This document shows positions 61,885 through 64,000 of a stretch of 64,000 nt of DNA, piece after piece. Made by a program: the position numbers and the translations under genes. The stretch spans positions 8,574,001-8,638,000 of the forward strand of contig NC_135056.1 in assembly GCF_051014685.1 (NCBI RefSeq), in the 5' to 3' direction. The DNA comes from Ptiloglossa arizonensis. Taxonomy: Eukaryota; Arthropoda; Insecta; Hymenoptera; Colletidae. How positions within the stretch are numbered: position 1 is the first letter of the stretch; each line of letters begins with the position of its first letter. The notes under the pieces are model-generated. The model did no database searches, had not been told where the DNA came from, and saw only the letters and a list, made by a program, of their open reading frames with translations.

Positions 61885-62015
61885 ACGTGGGCGCATCGCG
61901 TCGTGACATGATTATTATGGGTGGCCCCTGACCTCGTTGTAACGGCACAGTTAGAATTACACTGCGAGGCAATACGTCACCCCATACGTCTGTCGCATAC
62001 GCGTTTTGCTCATGG
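61885..62015 (+). repeat. Dispersed repeat R4, copy B
   Basis: GCGTCGTGACATGATTATT with a following TGGCCCC, and ATACGTCACCCCATACGTCT followed by CGCATACGC, match copy A in order and spacing. A shared CATGGGTCAC word recurs downstream of both copies (59382 and 62198). The repeat lies in a GC-richer patch extending to 62240. Confidence 0.65.
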
Positions 62016-62420
62016 GTACGAGCACGCAACCAACCCTTGTGGAGCACCCGAGGAGAGAAGAAAAGGGAAAAAGAGAACGAAGAGCGGGTGGGGGTAGAGG
62101 GGAAGCAGAAACGGTGGCCACGGAAAATAGTGGATGGAGAAACACAGTGGTAGAATACACGCGGTATAATCCCCGAAGCTTTGTGTTCCCCTTCTTCATG
62201 GGTCACTACGGACTATGAAGAGAGGCTTGCATCTCAACCTGTAGGTATCCATCTCGAGCTACGTATTCTTAAAGGATTCTTTGTGTATTTTTATACCGGT
62301 CGGTACACGTATAAAAATTTAAAAAAAAATGAATAAATCTCGACGTTTGTTTGTACGGTCACCGTAGAGGTATTTCTTTCCTGCTTCGAGATAAACATCT
62401 TTCTCCGTTATAGAGAGTTA

Positions 62421-62708
62421 TTGTCCGCCTGCGTCTCACGCGGTGCAAACTCACGGAGTCATTGGAATTACGATGAGATTTGTACATTCGCTTTGTTCGA
62501 TTTCCGTGGGAAATTGGTGGAGGAATTCTACAACATTACACGGGAATACGTAACGAGTGGAAAACTGCGAAACGAGGTATTCAACTCTGTTATTGAATTA
62601 AATATTGTTTCGTCGAGTAACATTTTTGGCGCGAACCCGGGAATGGAATTAATACTCGTCCGGAACAAGATAATTTGTACATTAAAAATCATTGTGAAAA
62701 ATCGCTGA
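62421..62708 (+). other. 95-codon open frame, unrecognised
   Basis: This frame gives a mixed-composition peptide (for example FALFDFRGKLVEEFYNITRE near residue 25) that looks more protein-like than most short frames here. It opens on a TTG rather than an ATG and has no family match that I recognise. Part of an exon, or chance. Confidence 0.12.
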
Positions 62709-64000
62709 ACTTGGTAATTCTACATTTGTCAAACTTTTGGAAAATATTTTTTCGTTTGCGAATTGTGTAATCAAGAGATCGATGTTAATGAAAATACATC
62801 GATATGTGAGAAAAATCTTTCTATCTGTTCTATAATTTATTAGGTAGAATGGAGTAAAAATGTGGCGATCGTTATAAACAAAAATGATTTTTACGATACG
62901 TGTGTAATTAATATCGTACAGTGTAAATGTGGTAAATGCAGATCTAAATGTATTATAGATGTTTAATCTTCCTTTGTCGTACACATACTTGACTAGTGTC
63001 TGACCACATACTGGTTTATACTACTTGCTGCGTTTCGATTATTATTTGTCTTCTTCCCACTATAGATTAGACTAATAATGATTATAATAGTACGCATGAT
63101 AATAATAATAATATCATACGATGTATAATGTATATAATATAATATAAACACCCTATACTTGGATTTCTCAAAGTGTGCTTCACGGTGCTCTGAGACTCTA
63201 AGTCCTACTTAGAAGTTCCAAACTATTTTCATAGCGTATTCTATAGAATTCCCTGCTATAACGTAGGAGCACATCACAATAATTATGGTTACCTGTATTA
63301 TATCCATCGTTAGTGTAAATACAAATTTCGAAGAATAGTATCTCGTCCCCACTTATAAGGTTGAGTCAAAGAAACGTGAAAGAAACAGAGACACAGATAT
63401 TTTCTGCAACATTTACATCTTTTTCATGCAAAGATTTTTGTTTGTATGAAACTTTGTGTTTTTATTAAAATAAACTTCTGGAACTTCACTAGAAATGAAA
63501 TAAATCTTAGTTATTTTTCCTTAGTTTTCGTTTCCTTCTAAATTTACTAAAATGTCGTAGATTTACGGAATTATAACGTTATTTTCAAAACATACAAATT
63601 ACGAAAAACGTAGTAGTAGCCGAGGAGATAATACTAATTCACAGATTTCTGGAATTGTCACGTTCTATCTAGGAAATTCCACTATTTTATGATTAAATTA
63701 TTTAATTATTTTATTATTAAGGAATTATATGATAGAACTTCAGTAAGTGGTTGAAAAATCGAAAAAGAAAACTATGTTTGAAAACACTTGAAATACTTTG
63801 AATTTGTATTGTGTATTAACATAACTATATATTTCACTTCGTAACGAATTTCTTGTACAAACATTTGTTAAGGCCGATGCATTTTGTAAACAGTTTGAAT
63901 GAAGCATAAACTTGTAGGATTGTAACGCAAGTAAGTAGTACGAAGATTCTATAGTCAGACAGTATTCATAGAAACCATTAATAAATCTTCCAGTAATAAT
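62709..64000. other. AT-rich end of window
   Basis: Contains ATA/TAA-type simple sequence at 63098-63148. Nothing else was identified. Confidence 0.45.

Noticed and set aside
1..64000. A bacterial-type defence system, operon or CRISPR array
   Set aside because: No long coding frames, ribosome binding sites or spaced identical repeats exist. All tandem arrays lack spacer structure and the composition is that of animal nuclear DNA.

Overview
This window looks like animal nuclear DNA, most likely insect and probably bee-like (Hymenoptera: Apoidea). That is inferred from an AT-rich background interrupted by CpG-rich islands, a short TTAGG-type (insect telomere motif) array, abundant microsatellites and minisatellites, and only short mariner-like miniature elements, with no LTR or LINE coding remnants. 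No open frame exceeds about 180 codons, and none shows a domain I can recognise. I found no rRNA, tRNA, CRISPR array, operon or other bacterial structure. The sequence reads as an intergenic gene desert or the inside of a very long intron.

Layout. 1-7.2 kb is AT-rich with nothing assignable. From 7.2 to 33.4 kb, GC-richer islands of 0.4-2 kb (near 7.2, 10.4, 12.2, 13.1, 15.4, 17.0, 19.6, 23.1, 26.2, 28.3, 31.3 and 32.7 kb) alternate with AT-rich spacers. Tandem arrays sit between them (25-bp, 31-bp, 32-bp, 198-bp and 111-bp periods). The 23.1-25.1 kb island has strong purine strand bias, a (TA)n tract, G-quadruplex-type G-runs and a perfect 5' splice-site consensus, so it may hold a transcript's 5' region. 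36-41 kb is a plain AT-rich stretch. Near 41.4-42.0 kb a purine-rich island contains the best coding candidate: a 20-codon start exon (41835-41893, + strand) that runs into a consensus splice donor. From 42 to 64 kb islands recur near 44.3, 47.5, 50.7, 53.6, 58.4-59.7 and 61.9 kb.

Repeats are the best-supported content. There are three copies of a ~132-bp mariner-type MITE (19.2, 25.4, 47.2 kb). A second mariner-like family is represented by a 52-bp palindrome made only of its two terminal repeats (53.4 kb) and a partial copy (54.7 kb). Four low-copy dispersed repeat families are each present twice (16.1/35.8 kb, 20.4/22.9 kb, 43.4/48.7 kb, 59.2/61.9 kb), and several local tandem duplications occur.

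No gene set working together can be reconstructed. The islands are plausible regulatory elements or 5' exons, but that is inference and needs transcript or cross-species data. All comparisons were made by eye, so identities are described rather than quantified.
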